A stretch of 64,000 bases of DNA from Pollutibacter soli. GTDB lineage: Bacteria; Bacteroidota; Bacteroidia; Chitinophagales; Chitinophagaceae. Positions 9,478 to 19,300 of the stretch are shown one piece after another (the stretch's first letter is position 1; each line of letters begins with the position of its first letter). The notes beneath the pieces were generated by a model, which was given only the letters and a program-made list of their open reading frames with translations, searched no databases and was not told the DNA's origin. The stretch spans positions 62,001-126,000 of the forward strand of contig JARJHS010000011.1 of assembly GCA_029269725.1 (NCBI GenBank), in the 5' to 3' direction. The position numbers were made by a program, and so were the translations under genes.

Positions 9478-9620
9478 AAACCGCAAAGAAACAGCCAGGA
9501 AGCCGCAGAGGAACAGCCGGGATAAGACCTAACAGGTTTTCGAAAACCTGTTAGGTCTGGAATCGTTTTTCTCTGTATTTTCTCTGTGGGCTGTTTGCTC
9601 GGCTGTTCCTCTGTGGTTTG
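9478..9620. repeat. interspersed inverted repeat with a perfect 34-bp palindrome
   Basis: Outer arms read AAACCGCAAAGAAACAGCC at left and the complementary CTCTGTGGTTTGACTTT type at right. In the middle, 9525-9558 is a perfect palindrome whose half is AGACCTAACAGGTTTTC. It lies in the divergent gap between symporter and oxygenase. Arm words recur at 9692-9830, 11211-11785 and 23375-23660. Confidence 0.75.
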
Positions 9621-9691
9621 ACTTTAATAGGCCGAAGGACGAGTGGCAGAAGGCGAATTGAGAGAGCGTTTAAATTCAAACCATTGAACAA

Positions 9692-9830
9692 CAAACCACA
9701 GAGGAAACAGCCGAGGTTCCACAGAGCAACAACCGAGGAAGCTCTTACCTAGAACCTAAAACTTACAACCTATCACTCTCTTTGCATTTCCTTTGCGGGC
9801 TGTTTTACTTTGCGCCCTTTGCGGTTTGAA
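9692..9830. repeat. second inverted repeat of the CACAGAGGAAACAGCC family
   Basis: Left arm ACAAACCACAGAGGAAACAG near 9692 and right arm TTTGCGCCCTTTGCGGTTTG near 9810-9828. It fills the rest of the divergent gap before the oxygenase start; the promoters must lie in or between these repeats. Confidence 0.6.
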
Positions 9831-9993
9831 TTTATCTCTGATGGCACCATCATACTCTCACAACTACTCAACCTTTTGCCTTTTACCCCCGATAGCTATC
9901 GGGGCCCACTTCCCCTGCCCCTTGCCCCGATTTCCTTTTCTCCCAAAAAATGCAGAACTTCACAGACAGTCATCAACAAACCAAACGATTGTT

Positions 9994-10872
9994 ATGTCCA
10001 ACAAACAATTCACCGAGCAGGAAATCAATCCGTTGAACAGTCTCGACGAATGGGAAGAAGCCGTGGTGGAAAGATACCCGGAGCCGGATGTTACTGCAAA
10101 ATCAAAGGAAGAATACCGCAACTACTCCGATCCGGCGCGTGATACCGTACGCGAGTTTTACCGGCTGAATCACACCTACCAGACCTATGATTTCGTACAG
10201 GAGAAAAAGGCCGATTACCTGCGTTTCAATAAAAAAGAAATGCCCGTATGGCAGGCTTTTGATTTCCTGAACCAGCTGGTGGATGATTCTGATCCCGATA
10301 CCGATCTTGATCAGTTTCAGCACCTGCTGCAGACATCAGAAACGATCCGCCAGGATGGTCACCCCGACTGGATGGTACTGACCGGACTGATGCACGATAT
10401 GGGAAAGGTGCTTTGTCTTTTCGGTGAACCGCAATGGGCCGTTGTCGGTGATACGTTCCCGGTAGGTTGCGGATATTCTGACAAAGTGGTGTATCCTGAA
10501 TATTTTAAAGACAATCCTGATTATAATGATCCGCGTTTCAATACGCAGCTGGGTGTATACGAAAAAGGTTGCGGATTGAGGAATGTACATATGTCGTGGG
10601 GACATGATGAATATGTGTACCAGATGATGAAAGATCATCTTCCGGAAGAAGGATTGTATATGCTTCGTTTCCACTCTTTCTATGCATGGCATCGTGAAGG
10701 TGAGTTTGATTACCTGCTGGATGATCATGATCGTGAGATGCTGAAATGGGTGAAGTTGTTTAATCCTTATGATCTGTATTCAAAGACGCCTGTTCCTCCG
10801 GATTGGAAAGCGTTGAAACCGTATTATGAGGACCTGGTGGCGAAATATTTGCCGGATACGATTAAGTTTTGA
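9994..10872 (+). CDS. myo-inositol oxygenase (MIOX)
   Basis: A 292-residue protein from the ATG at 9994 (MSNKQFTEQEINPLNSLDEW). The frame is open further upstream, but that part is repeat sequence. The enzyme uses O2 and a di-iron centre to open myo-inositol to D-glucuronate in the cytoplasm. It keeps the family signature: His110 in QHLLQTSE, His134-Asp135 in LMHDMGK, FGEPQWAVVGDTFPVGC, His204 in SWGHDEY, His227 in RFHSFY and Asp260 in NPYDLY, which match the six iron ligands of the mouse enzyme. Length agrees with the family. Next to it, divergently, is a sodium symporter, so together they could import and oxidise inositol. Genes for glucuronate breakdown are not in the window. A hairpin terminator follows. 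Confidence 0.95.
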   Translation: MSNKQFTEQEINPLNSLDEWEEAVVERYPEPDVTAKSKEEYRNYSDPARDTVREFYRLNHTYQTYDFVQEKKADYLRFNKKEMPVWQAFDFLNQLVDDSDPDTDLDQFQHLLQTSETIRQDGHPDWMVLTGLMHDMGKVLCLFGEPQWAVVGDTFPVGCGYSDKVVYPEYFKDNPDYNDPRFNTQLGVYEKGCGLRNVHMSWGHDEYVYQMMKDHLPEEGLYMLRFHSFYAWHREGEFDYLLDDHDREMLKWVKLFNPYDLYSKTPVPPDWKALKPYYEDLVAKYLPDTIKF

Positions 10873-10942
10873 GGCAGGAGTTGGGAGGCAGGAGGAACAG
10901 CCCTGTAGTTATCAAGTTTTGAGTTTACAATCTTTAATAGTT

Positions 10943-10974
10943 GACCCTCGTCTGATGATGAGGGTCTTTTTTTT
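10943..10974 (+). terminator. rho-independent terminator after myo-inositol oxygenase
   Basis: GACCCTC and GAGGGTC form a 7-bp stem around a 10-base loop, followed by eight T residues, about 70 bases after the stop codon. Confidence 0.8.
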
Positions 10975-11014
10975 ACGTACGAATTACGAGTGCGAAGGAC
11001 GAAGTAATTTATAC

Positions 11015-11790
11015 AATCTATGTTCTCTATGTATCTATGTGGTTCAAAAAAAATGAATCACTAAGCGCTGATTGCATTTCATCTATGAAAATGGCCTTCG
11101 GGCCGAAAAATTTGAACCACATAGAAAACATAGAATAACATAGACACATAGAAGAAATATATTCTGCAGCTGATTTTCCTGATAAAAGATTCATTCTATA
11201 GACAGGCAAAAACCAAAACGCAAAGCCAACAGCCAAGTAAAACAGCCCGCAAAGGAAATGCAAAGAAAGTGATAGGTTATAAGTTTTAGGTGGTAAGTAA
11301 AAACTCCCTCGGCTGTTTCTCTGCGGCTCCTTGGCTGTTTCCTTTGCGGTTTGCTGTTCGGCTGGTTTGAATTTAAAGACACTTATAATTCGCCACTCGT
11401 TACTCGGCCTTCGGCCTTTTAAAGTCAAACCGCAAAGGAACAGCCGAGCATACAGCCCACAGAGGAAATACAAAGTAGTTATAGGTTATAAGTTTCATGT
11501 ATTAAGTAAATTTTCCTCGGCTGTTCCTTGGCTGTAGTCCCCGGCTGTTTTCTCTGTGGTTTGCTGTTCTAATGATTTGAATTAGAAATCACCTACAATT
11601 CGTCCTTCGACACACAGCCTTTTTAAAGTCAAACCACAGAGGAACAGCCGAGCATACAGCCCACAGAGGAAATACAAGGTAGTTATAGGTTATGAGTTTT
11701 AGGTTGTAAGTATTATCTCCCTTGGCTGTTCCTCTGCGGCTACTTGGCTGTTCTCTCTGCGGTTTGTTGTTCAAGGTCTTTACATGGCAT
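11015..11790. repeat. cluster of interspersed inverted repeats, no gene
   Basis: At 11015-11152 two arms (CTATGTATCTATGTGGTTC and its complement GAACCACATAG...) face each other. From about 11211 to 11785 three more inverted units follow built from words such as AAACCGCAAAGGAACAGCC, GCAAAGGAAATGCAAAG and CTCGGCTGTTCCT, each with the phrase AGTTATAGGTTATAAGTTT or a near variant in the middle. Several frames can be read here, but all are repeat-derived and are not believed. Confidence 0.7.
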
Positions 11791-11888
11791 CGACTTATCA
11801 TTTAATTATCTACTTAACCCCACCAGCACATCACAGTTCCTCCGATACTTTTTCTACATTTAGATTCTGATTAAAACTATTGAGGTAA

Positions 11889-14306
11889 ATGGGTCGTTTC
11901 GTCGTTTGCTTGTTATTCATCATTGCTTCGTCTCTTTTCAATCCGTTAGCCGCGCAAACTGAAGGTGGTAATGGTTTCTGGCTCTGGACATTCCTCGGAC
12001 GTCTTCACCCGATGATCGTACATTTCCCGATCGGATTACTGATCATCGCTTTTGTACTTGAACTGATCGCTTCCAAAAAGAAAACAACAAAATATCTCCC
12101 TTCAATAAAAATTCTTGTTGCAGCTGGTGCATTGTCATCACTGATATCTGTGGCATTCGGATTTATGCTCGCCAATTCCGGTGATTACAGCGGCGACCTG
12201 CTGACTTATCACCAATGGTCCGGCATCGCCACTACAATACTTGCGTTGCTTTCCTGGTTTGCCTACTCGAAATTTTCTGTGCCGATGCAGAAATTGCTGT
12301 CAGGCATAACCGTAATTGCGGTTATACTCGTTGGCCATTTTGGTGCGTCGATGACGCACGGTGAAAATTTTCTTACGGAAGCATTACCCGGTCAAACTCC
12401 GGAACAACCTGAAGGAAAATCAGCTTTCATTCTCACAAAAAATTCCGGTGACTTAAGTGAAGCAGATAAACTTGAGCTTAATCTGCAGGTGCGTACCATC
12501 ATTGCCCACAATTGTACAAGTTGCCATGGTGAAGCAAAATCAAAAGGCGATCTGCGACTCAATTCAAAAGAAGCGGTTTTTACAGGTGGAGAGAATGGTA
12601 AAATCATTGTTCCCGGCGATCCCCAGAACAGTGAAATGCTTCGACGAATAAAACTCCCGCGAGGTCATAAGGAAGCGATGCCGGGAAAAGGAAAGGGCCT
12701 GACCAAAGAAGAAATAGAGATCATCGAATACTGGATAAAGAAAGGCGCACCATGGCCGGATGGCGATCTGAAAAGTATTTACCGGGTTGCAGAAATGGCT
12801 CCCCGCAATCCTGAAATGCCTGCTGCAGTTCAAGGACTTGAATCGCCGATTGATCTTTATGTCGATCAGTATTTCGGCAAACATAACATCAACTGGCACC
12901 GCAGGGTTGAAGATCATATTTTTATACGAAGAGTATATCTTGATATTATTGGATTGATTCCAACGCCTGATTCAGTAGAAGTGTTTATCAGGAATCCGAA
13001 TCCCGGAAAAAGAGAAGTTCTTGTAAACAATTTACTCAACCGCAACAACGACTACGCTCAACATTGGCTGACTTTCTGGAATGATGCACTGCGTAATGAT
13101 TATACCGGTCCCGGATATATTACTGGTGGTCGTTTCGATATTACGAAATGGTTATACAATTCGCTCCGCGATAACAAACCCTATAATGTTTTTGTGAAAG
13201 AGCTGATCAGTCCGGATAAAGAATCAAAAGGTTTTATCAAAGGCATTACCTGGAGAGGAACGATCAATTCCAGTCAGACCACCTCTATGCAGGCGGCACA
13301 GAATGTATCGCAGGTTTTTTTAGGGTTGAATTTAAAATGTGCATCATGCCACGACAGTTTCATCAGCGACTGGAAACTGGAAGACTCATACGCATTCGCC
13401 AATATTTTTTCTGACAGTGCACTCGAGATTAACCGTTGCGATAAACCGACAGGGAAAAAAGCAGGTACGCGAATTCTGTTTAAAGAACTCGGACAAATCG
13501 ATACCAATGTGGTTACTGCCGAAAAGATGAAGCAGCTGGCTGAATATCTTACGCAGCCTAAAGATGGAAGATTGTACCGCACACTGGTGAACAGGATCTG
13601 GGCCCAACTGATGGGCAGAGGTATTGTGGAGCCGGTGGATGAAATGGATAAAGAACCCTGGAGCCAGGACCTGCTGGACTGGCTGGCTTCTGATTTTGTA
13701 GCGAACGGATATGATATTAAAAAGCTGATCTACAAAATTGTTACTTCAAAAACTTATCAGCTGCCATCGGTGGGTATGAAAGATTATGAATCGATTGTTT
13801 CCTCTGAATATGTTTTTACGGGCATGTTACGAAGAAGGCTAACCGCAGAGCAGTTTACGGATGCGGTGGGTAAATCATTAGAACCTTTGTATGGCGACAG
13901 TGTAATTGTATATAATCTACTTCCAAAAGATCTTAAAGGACAGTTGGCATTTCCACGTGCGGTACTGGTAAAAAATGATCCTTATCTGACTGCCTTGGGC
14001 CGACCGAACCGCGAAACAGTGTCGACGAGTCGCGTGTCGCAGGCGAGTTTGTTGCAGGCGCTTGAACTAACCAATGGTGACCGTTTCAATAATGCATTAA
14101 AGACTGCAGCGGTAAAATGGAAGGAGCGGTATCCAGATAAGAATGAAATGATTGTTGCAGTGTACAGGAATACACTCGGCAGAGGTCCTACAGAAAGCGA
14201 ACAGGAGCTTGCTGGGAAATTACTAGGCGACTCACCTAATGAGGCAACTGTACAGGATTTTCTTTGGGCGATGACTTTGCATCCGGAGTTTCAATTGGTA
14301 TTTTAG
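11889..14306 (+). CDS. DUF1549/DUF1553 cytochrome-domain protein with membrane DUF2231-like N-terminus
   Basis: An 805-residue exported protein. A signal peptide or first span (residues 1-22) is followed by four hydrophobic segments to about residue 155 resembling DUF2231. A cytochrome-c-like domain follows with haem motif NCTSCH near residue 207 and GDPQNSEMLRRIKLP. The DUF1549 domain starts with PIDLYVDQYF and RRVYLDIIGLIPTPD, and holds a second CASCH near residue 483; the C-terminal DUF1553 domain includes RTLVNRIWAQLMGRGIVEPVDEMDKEPWS. These large proteins are common in Planctomycetes and Bacteroidota, usually beside a DUF1501 protein, and are thought to act in periplasmic breakdown of complex organic matter; the reaction is unknown. 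The expected DUF1501 partner lies 7.5 kb downstream, beyond the efflux genes. Confidence 0.88.
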   Translation: MGRFVVCLLFIIASSLFNPLAAQTEGGNGFWLWTFLGRLHPMIVHFPIGLLIIAFVLELIASKKKTTKYLPSIKILVAAGALSSLISVAFGFMLANSGDYSGDLLTYHQWSGIATTILALLSWFAYSKFSVPMQKLLSGITVIAVILVGHFGASMTHGENFLTEALPGQTPEQPEGKSAFILTKNSGDLSEADKLELNLQVRTIIAHNCTSCHGEAKSKGDLRLNSKEAVFTGGENGKIIVPGDPQNSEMLRRIKLPRGHKEAMPGKGKGLTKEEIEIIEYWIKKGAPWPDGDLKSIYRVAEMAPRNPEMPAAVQGLESPIDLYVDQYFGKHNINWHRRVEDHIFIRRVYLDIIGLIPTPDSVEVFIRNPNPGKREVLVNNLLNRNNDYAQHWLTFWNDALRNDYTGPGYITGGRFDITKWLYNSLRDNKPYNVFVKELISPDKESKGFIKGITWRGTINSSQTTSMQAAQNVSQVFLGLNLKCASCHDSFISDWKLEDSYAFANIFSDSALEINRCDKPTGKKAGTRILFKELGQIDTNVVTAEKMKQLAEYLTQPKDGRLYRTLVNRIWAQLMGRGIVEPVDEMDKEPWSQDLLDWLASDFVANGYDIKKLIYKIVTSKTYQLPSVGMKDYESIVSSEYVFTGMLRRRLTAEQFTDAVGKSLEPLYGDSVIVYNLLPKDLKGQLAFPRAVLVKNDPYLTALGRPNRETVSTSRVSQASLLQALELTNGDRFNNALKTAAVKWKERYPDKNEMIVAVYRNTLGRGPTESEQELAGKLLGDSPNEATVQDFLWAMTLHPEFQLVF

Positions 14307-14317
14307 GATTTGTTTTG

Positions 14318-14812
14318 AACCACATAGTTCACATAAGGCAACAAAGGCACATAAGAGTAATTAAACTTCCTATGTGCCTATGTAAGCTATGTTGGCTATG
14401 TGGTTCAATTACAACTTGCAGCCTTTTTTTGAACCACATAGTTCACATAAGGCAACAAAGGCACATAAGAGTGATTAAATTCCCTATGTGCCTATGTCGT
14501 CTATGCTGGCTATGTGGTTCAATTACATCTCGCAGCCTTTTTTGAGCCACATAGTTCACATAAGGCAACAAAGACACATAAGAGTGATTAAATTCCCTTT
14601 GTGCCTATGTAAGCTATGTTGCCTATGTGGTTCAATTACATCTTGCAGCCTTTTTTGAACCACATAGATCACATAAGGCAACAAAGACACATAAGAGTGA
14701 TTAAATTCCCTTTGTGCCTATGTAAGCTATGTTGGCTATGTGGTTCAATTACATCTCGCAGCCTTTTTTGAGCCACATAGATCACATAAGGCAACAAAGA
14801 CACATAGAAACT
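14318..14812. repeat. 113-bp tandem repeat, four full copies and one partial
   Basis: Copies start with GA(A/G)CCACATAG at 14318, 14431, 14544, 14657 and 14770, an exact 113-base period; the last is cut after about 40 bases. Each unit is itself an imperfect inverted repeat: GAACCACATAGTTCACATAA on one side and TATGTTGGCTATGTGGTTC on the other, joined by a variable-A/T middle. Copies differ at few positions. The array fills the gap between two convergent genes and may end transcription from both. Confidence 0.9.
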
Positions 14813-14854
14813 TCTCCGTTGTTGGTGTCTAACTTAAACCGCGGGCTGTTCCTC

Positions 14855-14892
14855 CCCCTCTTTCGCGAAGCGAGAGAGGGGGAGGGGGTGAG
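14855..14892. repeat. solo GC-rich palindrome related to the DUF559 element ends
   Basis: CCCCTCTTTCGCGAAGCG and the following GAGAGGGGG-type arm form a hairpin, continued by GGGGGTGAG, which touches the stop codon of the outer-membrane factor gene at 14893. The same order of hairpin and GGGGGTGAG is found at 54530-54567, there touching the stop codon of a tonB gene. Confidence 0.7.
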
Positions 14893-16323
14893 TCAGTTCC
14901 ATCCTCCCCCGAGCGCCTTATAAATATTTACCTTGGACTGCATCTGCTTCAACTTAATCTCGACCAGGTCGATCCTCGATTCCAGAGCTTCACGCTGTGT
15001 CAGCAACACTTCAACATAATCTGCTCGGGCAGAACGGAAGAGACTATTTGAAATATTAATCGACTGCGTGAGAATGTCTACCTCTTTTGATTTGGTTTCA
15101 AAACTTTTTGTGAAATTATCTATCCTGTTGAGCTGATTGATCACTTCAATATGTGCATTCAGGATCGTCTGTTCGTAGTTATAGATGGCCTGTATCTGTT
15201 TTGCATTTGCATTGAGATAATTGGCCTTGATCGCGTTCCTGTTGACCAGCGGAGCGATCATATCACCAGCCAGGTTGTACAGGATCGATTTTACATCAAG
15301 CAGGTACACCGGGTTGAAAGATTGAAGTCCCACGCCGGCGGTTAACCGAAACTGCGGGTAAAAATTTGCCTTCGCTACTTTGATATCCAGTCGTGCAGCT
15401 GCAAGCTCGAGTTCTGCCTGGCGGATGTCCGGACGGTTCACCAGCAGCTGGGATGGAATACCAGCATTCACCACACCAAATGCCATATTATTGAACGAAG
15501 CAGAATTTCTCTCTATCGGCTGCGGAAATCTGCCCGCAAGAAAATTGATCCTGTTTTCGGCTTCAACAATTTTCTGCAGGATTTCATACTGGAGATTCTG
15601 TGTATTGAGCAGCTGCGCCTCAAAACGGTTTACCGCAAGTTGTGTAACCTTCGCCGCTTCTTTTTCCAGCTTGATTACACTGAGCGCGTTACTCTGCAGA
15701 TCCATATTCTGTCGCACGATACTCAACATATTGTCGAGCGCCATGAGTTCGTAATAGGAATTTGTAATCTCTGCTACCAGGTTCGTCTGCAGGAAATTTC
15801 TGCCTTCTGCCGAAGCTGCATATCTCAACACAGCGGCCTTCTTTGCATTTCTCAATTTCTTCCAGACGTCCAGTTCCCATGATGCATATACACCCACCAT
15901 AAAATCAGGCAGCGGTTTTGGGAACTCTTTCCCTGGTTTGATTTCCAGGTTTTCTTCTACGGCACCATTGCGTGTGTACTCACCTGATTTATCAATACCG
16001 ATTCCGGCACCCACATTTACAAAAGGAAGATATTCCCCTTGTCTTGCCCTGATCTCATTTTTACTGATGTTGATTTCCTGCAACACGATATTCAACTCCT
16101 GGTTATTTCTCAGCGCTGTATCAATCAACGCTGAGAGATAAGGATCAGTAAAATATTCTCTCCATTGAATTTTTGCAGAATTGGTACTGTCCTGGGCGCT
16201 GATATAGCCCGCAGGTGTGTTTTTATTTTCCGGTCTACTGGTAAGCTCTGGTGTTTTACATGCCCAGAACATACCCATCAGAAAAAACAGGACTAAGTGT
16301 TTAGGCGATATTTTCTTTACCAT
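14893..16323 (-). CDS. RND efflux outer-membrane factor (TolC/OprM family lipoprotein)
   Basis: A 476-residue lipoprotein with signal MVKKISPKHLVLFFLMGMFWAC and a lipobox Cys at about residue 22. The mature part has two repeats of the outer-membrane efflux family, each with long helices (for example NRPDIRQAELELAAARLDIKVAKANFYPQF, a hallmark region) and short beta strands. It forms the trimeric outer-membrane channel of a tripartite efflux system. The start overlaps the end of the pump gene by 23 bases, so the two are translated together. The order adaptor, pump, channel on one strand is the standard RND arrangement. The stop codon is immediately next to a GC-rich palindrome. Confidence 0.93.
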   Translation of the reverse strand: MVKKISPKHLVLFFLMGMFWACKTPELTSRPENKNTPAGYISAQDSTNSAKIQWREYFTDPYLSALIDTALRNNQELNIVLQEINISKNEIRARQGEYLPFVNVGAGIGIDKSGEYTRNGAVEENLEIKPGKEFPKPLPDFMVGVYASWELDVWKKLRNAKKAAVLRYAASAEGRNFLQTNLVAEITNSYYELMALDNMLSIVRQNMDLQSNALSVIKLEKEAAKVTQLAVNRFEAQLLNTQNLQYEILQKIVEAENRINFLAGRFPQPIERNSASFNNMAFGVVNAGIPSQLLVNRPDIRQAELELAAARLDIKVAKANFYPQFRLTAGVGLQSFNPVYLLDVKSILYNLAGDMIAPLVNRNAIKANYLNANAKQIQAIYNYEQTILNAHIEVINQLNRIDNFTKSFETKSKEVDILTQSINISNSLFRSARADYVEVLLTQREALESRIDLVEIKLKQMQSKVNIYKALGGGWN

Positions 16324-19300
16324 TTTTATTTCTGATTCGTGAGATTAACTTTCTTAATTTTTTTAGCAATGCCTGTTCGGAATGACTTTCAACAAAGTCC
16401 TCACTCAACGGATTCTCATCTTCGTCCCGGATCAGTTTTCTGCCTTCCGCTATCTTACCAAAAATGTAGTACAGACCAGGTATTACAATAACTCCGAAAA
16501 TGGTTCCGAACAACATACCACCCAATGCGGACGAACCGATTGTTCTGTTACCTACTGCACCAGGACCTGTTGCAACCACCAATGGTATCAGACCCGCAAC
16601 GAATGCGAATGACGTCATGAGGATCGGGCGGAAACGCACTTTGGCGCCCTCGATCGCGGCTTCGAGAACCGTCGCGCCCTGGTTGTGTTTCTGAATCGCA
16701 AACTCAACAATCAGGATCGCATTCTTACCAAGCAGACCCACGAGCATGATCAGACCCATCTGCGCATATACGTCATTTGCAAGACCCATAAACTTCAACA
16801 GGAGGAATGACCCGAACACACCCACCGGTAGCGAAAGCAATACCGCCAACGGAATGATGAAGCTTTCATATTGCGCAGCGAGTACGAGATAAACAAATAC
16901 GAGCACAACAAGGAAAATGTACAACGCTTCATTTCCTCTTTGTGCTTCATCAAAGGAAAGTCCCTCCCACGCGATATCATATCCCTGCGGCAGATCTTTT
17001 GCAACTGCCCTGATCGCAGCAATGGCATCCGCACTGGTATATCCTTTCGCAGGCATACCTTTTATTGATGACGAAGTATACAAATTGAAACGTGTGATTT
17101 CATTCGGTCCCTGCGTTTTCTTCATCGACATGAATGAAGAATATGGAACCATTTCGCCATGATCATTCTTGATGAAAAGATTCAGGATATCGCTTGGCAG
17201 TTTTCTGAACTCAGGTGCGGCCTGGGTATATACTTTGAAGAAGGTATTGAACCGCACAAAACCCTGTTCATATGAACTACCAAATAAAATGTCCAGGTTC
17301 TCCATCGCTTTTCCGATGGATACACCTTTCTGCATCGCTAGTTTGTTATCTATTACAAGTTCATACTGAGGATAATTCGCCGCAAAAAATGTAAAGAGCC
17401 CTGTAAGCTCCTTGCGTTTCTGCAAAGCGGTCATGAACTCTTTATTGATCTTATCGAATTCCTGGTAATCGACGGTTGTATTCTTATCCAGCAAACGAAG
17501 AGAGAAACCATCAGAAGAACCATAACCCGGAACGGCAGGTGGTTCGAAGTACTCAATTACAGCTCCGATGTCTTTTGTTTTTTCCTCGAGTTCTTCAACA
17601 ATCTCTTTTACGGAGTGATGACGATGCGACCAATCTTTAAGGTTGATCAGACAGGTGCCCGCATTTGAACCGCGTCCCTCAGTCAAAATCTCATAACCGG
17701 CGAGGGAAGAAACAGATTGAATACCGTCAACCTCTTCTGCAATTTTCTGCAGCTTTCTCGCTACATCATTCGTTCTTTCCAACGTTGCACCGGGAGGGGT
17801 CTGGATGATCGCGTAGATCATACCCTGGTCCTCATTCGGGATAAAACCTGCAGGCAATGTTTTATCAACAGCAACAATGCCGACGCAGAAAAGAATCAAT
17901 GATCCGTAGGTAACGACCCTGCGACCTGCAATCGCTTTTAATAGGCGTGTGTACCTTCCCGTTACCTTATCGAACTTGTTATTGAACCAGTCGATAAACA
18001 TATTGATCGGCGTCTTCCTTCTTTTTCTGCCATGCGGATTCTTCAGGATCATTGCGCACAATACAGGAGTAAGCGTAAGGGCCACCACACCAGAGAGTAC
18101 AATCGACGTTGCCATCGTGATGGAGAAGTTGCGATAGAAAATACCCACCGGACCGGACATGAACGCCACCGGAATAAACACCGCCGTCATCACCAGTGTA
18201 ATAGCTATGATCGCACCGCTGATCTCACCCAACACTTTTCTCACCGCCTGGTATGGATTCAGATGTTCATCATGCATTTTGGCATGCACCGCTTCTACCA
18301 CCACTATCGCATTATCCACCACAATACCAATCGCCAGCACCAATGCAAACAAGGTCACCATGTTGATCGTGAGACCAAAAATCTGCATGAACAAAAATGC
18401 ACCGATCAACGACACAGGAACTGCTAGAATAGGAATAAGCGTCGATCGCCAGTCTCCGAGAAATATAAATACCACCAATGCCACGAGTATAAATGCTTCA
18501 AGCAAAGTGTGAAGCACTTTATCAATCGATGCATCCACAAACTTTGATACGTCGTAGTTGATCTCGTAACTCATCCCTGGCGGAAAGTCTTTCTTCAACT
18601 CCTCCAGTTTCTCTTTCACCTGATCAATTACTTTACTTGCATTACTACCGAAGTTTTGTTTCAACACGATAGATGCAGCGGGAAATCCATCTTTATTGGA
18701 ATAGATATCGAAAAACTCACTACCCAGTTCTACTTCCGCAACATCTTTCAGTTTCAGAATTTCACCGTCAGGATTTGCCTTGATGATGATGTCCTCATAT
18801 TCTTCCGGAAGATTGAAACGACCTTTGTATATAAGTACATACTCCAGCGACTGAGCAGTTTTACCGGATGCCTGTCCAAGACGTCCCGGCCTTCCGATCA
18901 CACTCTGCTCTTTCATCGCATCCATCACTTCCTCGGTGGAAATGTTATAAGCCCGCATTCTGTCGGGCTTGAGCCAGATGCGCATGGCATACTGGCGACT
19001 ACCGAGGATCTGCGCGCGACCCATACCTTTTATCCTCTGCAATTCAGGCAACACATGCACGTTCGCATAGTTGTACAGGAATTTTTCATCTGCATCTTTA
19101 TCCTTGCTGTACAGGTTCACATACATCAACATACTCGGCTGTATGGGCGTGATCACCACACCTTCTCTCTGTACCAGTGGCGGAAGGTTATTCATAACCT
19201 GGTCCACCCTGGTTTTTACGTTTACCACAGCTGCATTGGGATCTGTACTTGGATCAAAAACTATCTGAATGGTGGCTTCACCTGCGGAGGTAGCATCAGA

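Noticed and set aside
9793-9993. 67-codon N-terminal extension of the inositol oxygenase
   Set aside because: It is made of the interspersed repeat, and the family start matches the ATG at 9994.
14318-14812. Possible CRISPR array
   Set aside because: The whole 113-base unit repeats, without unique spacers, and there are no cas genes.
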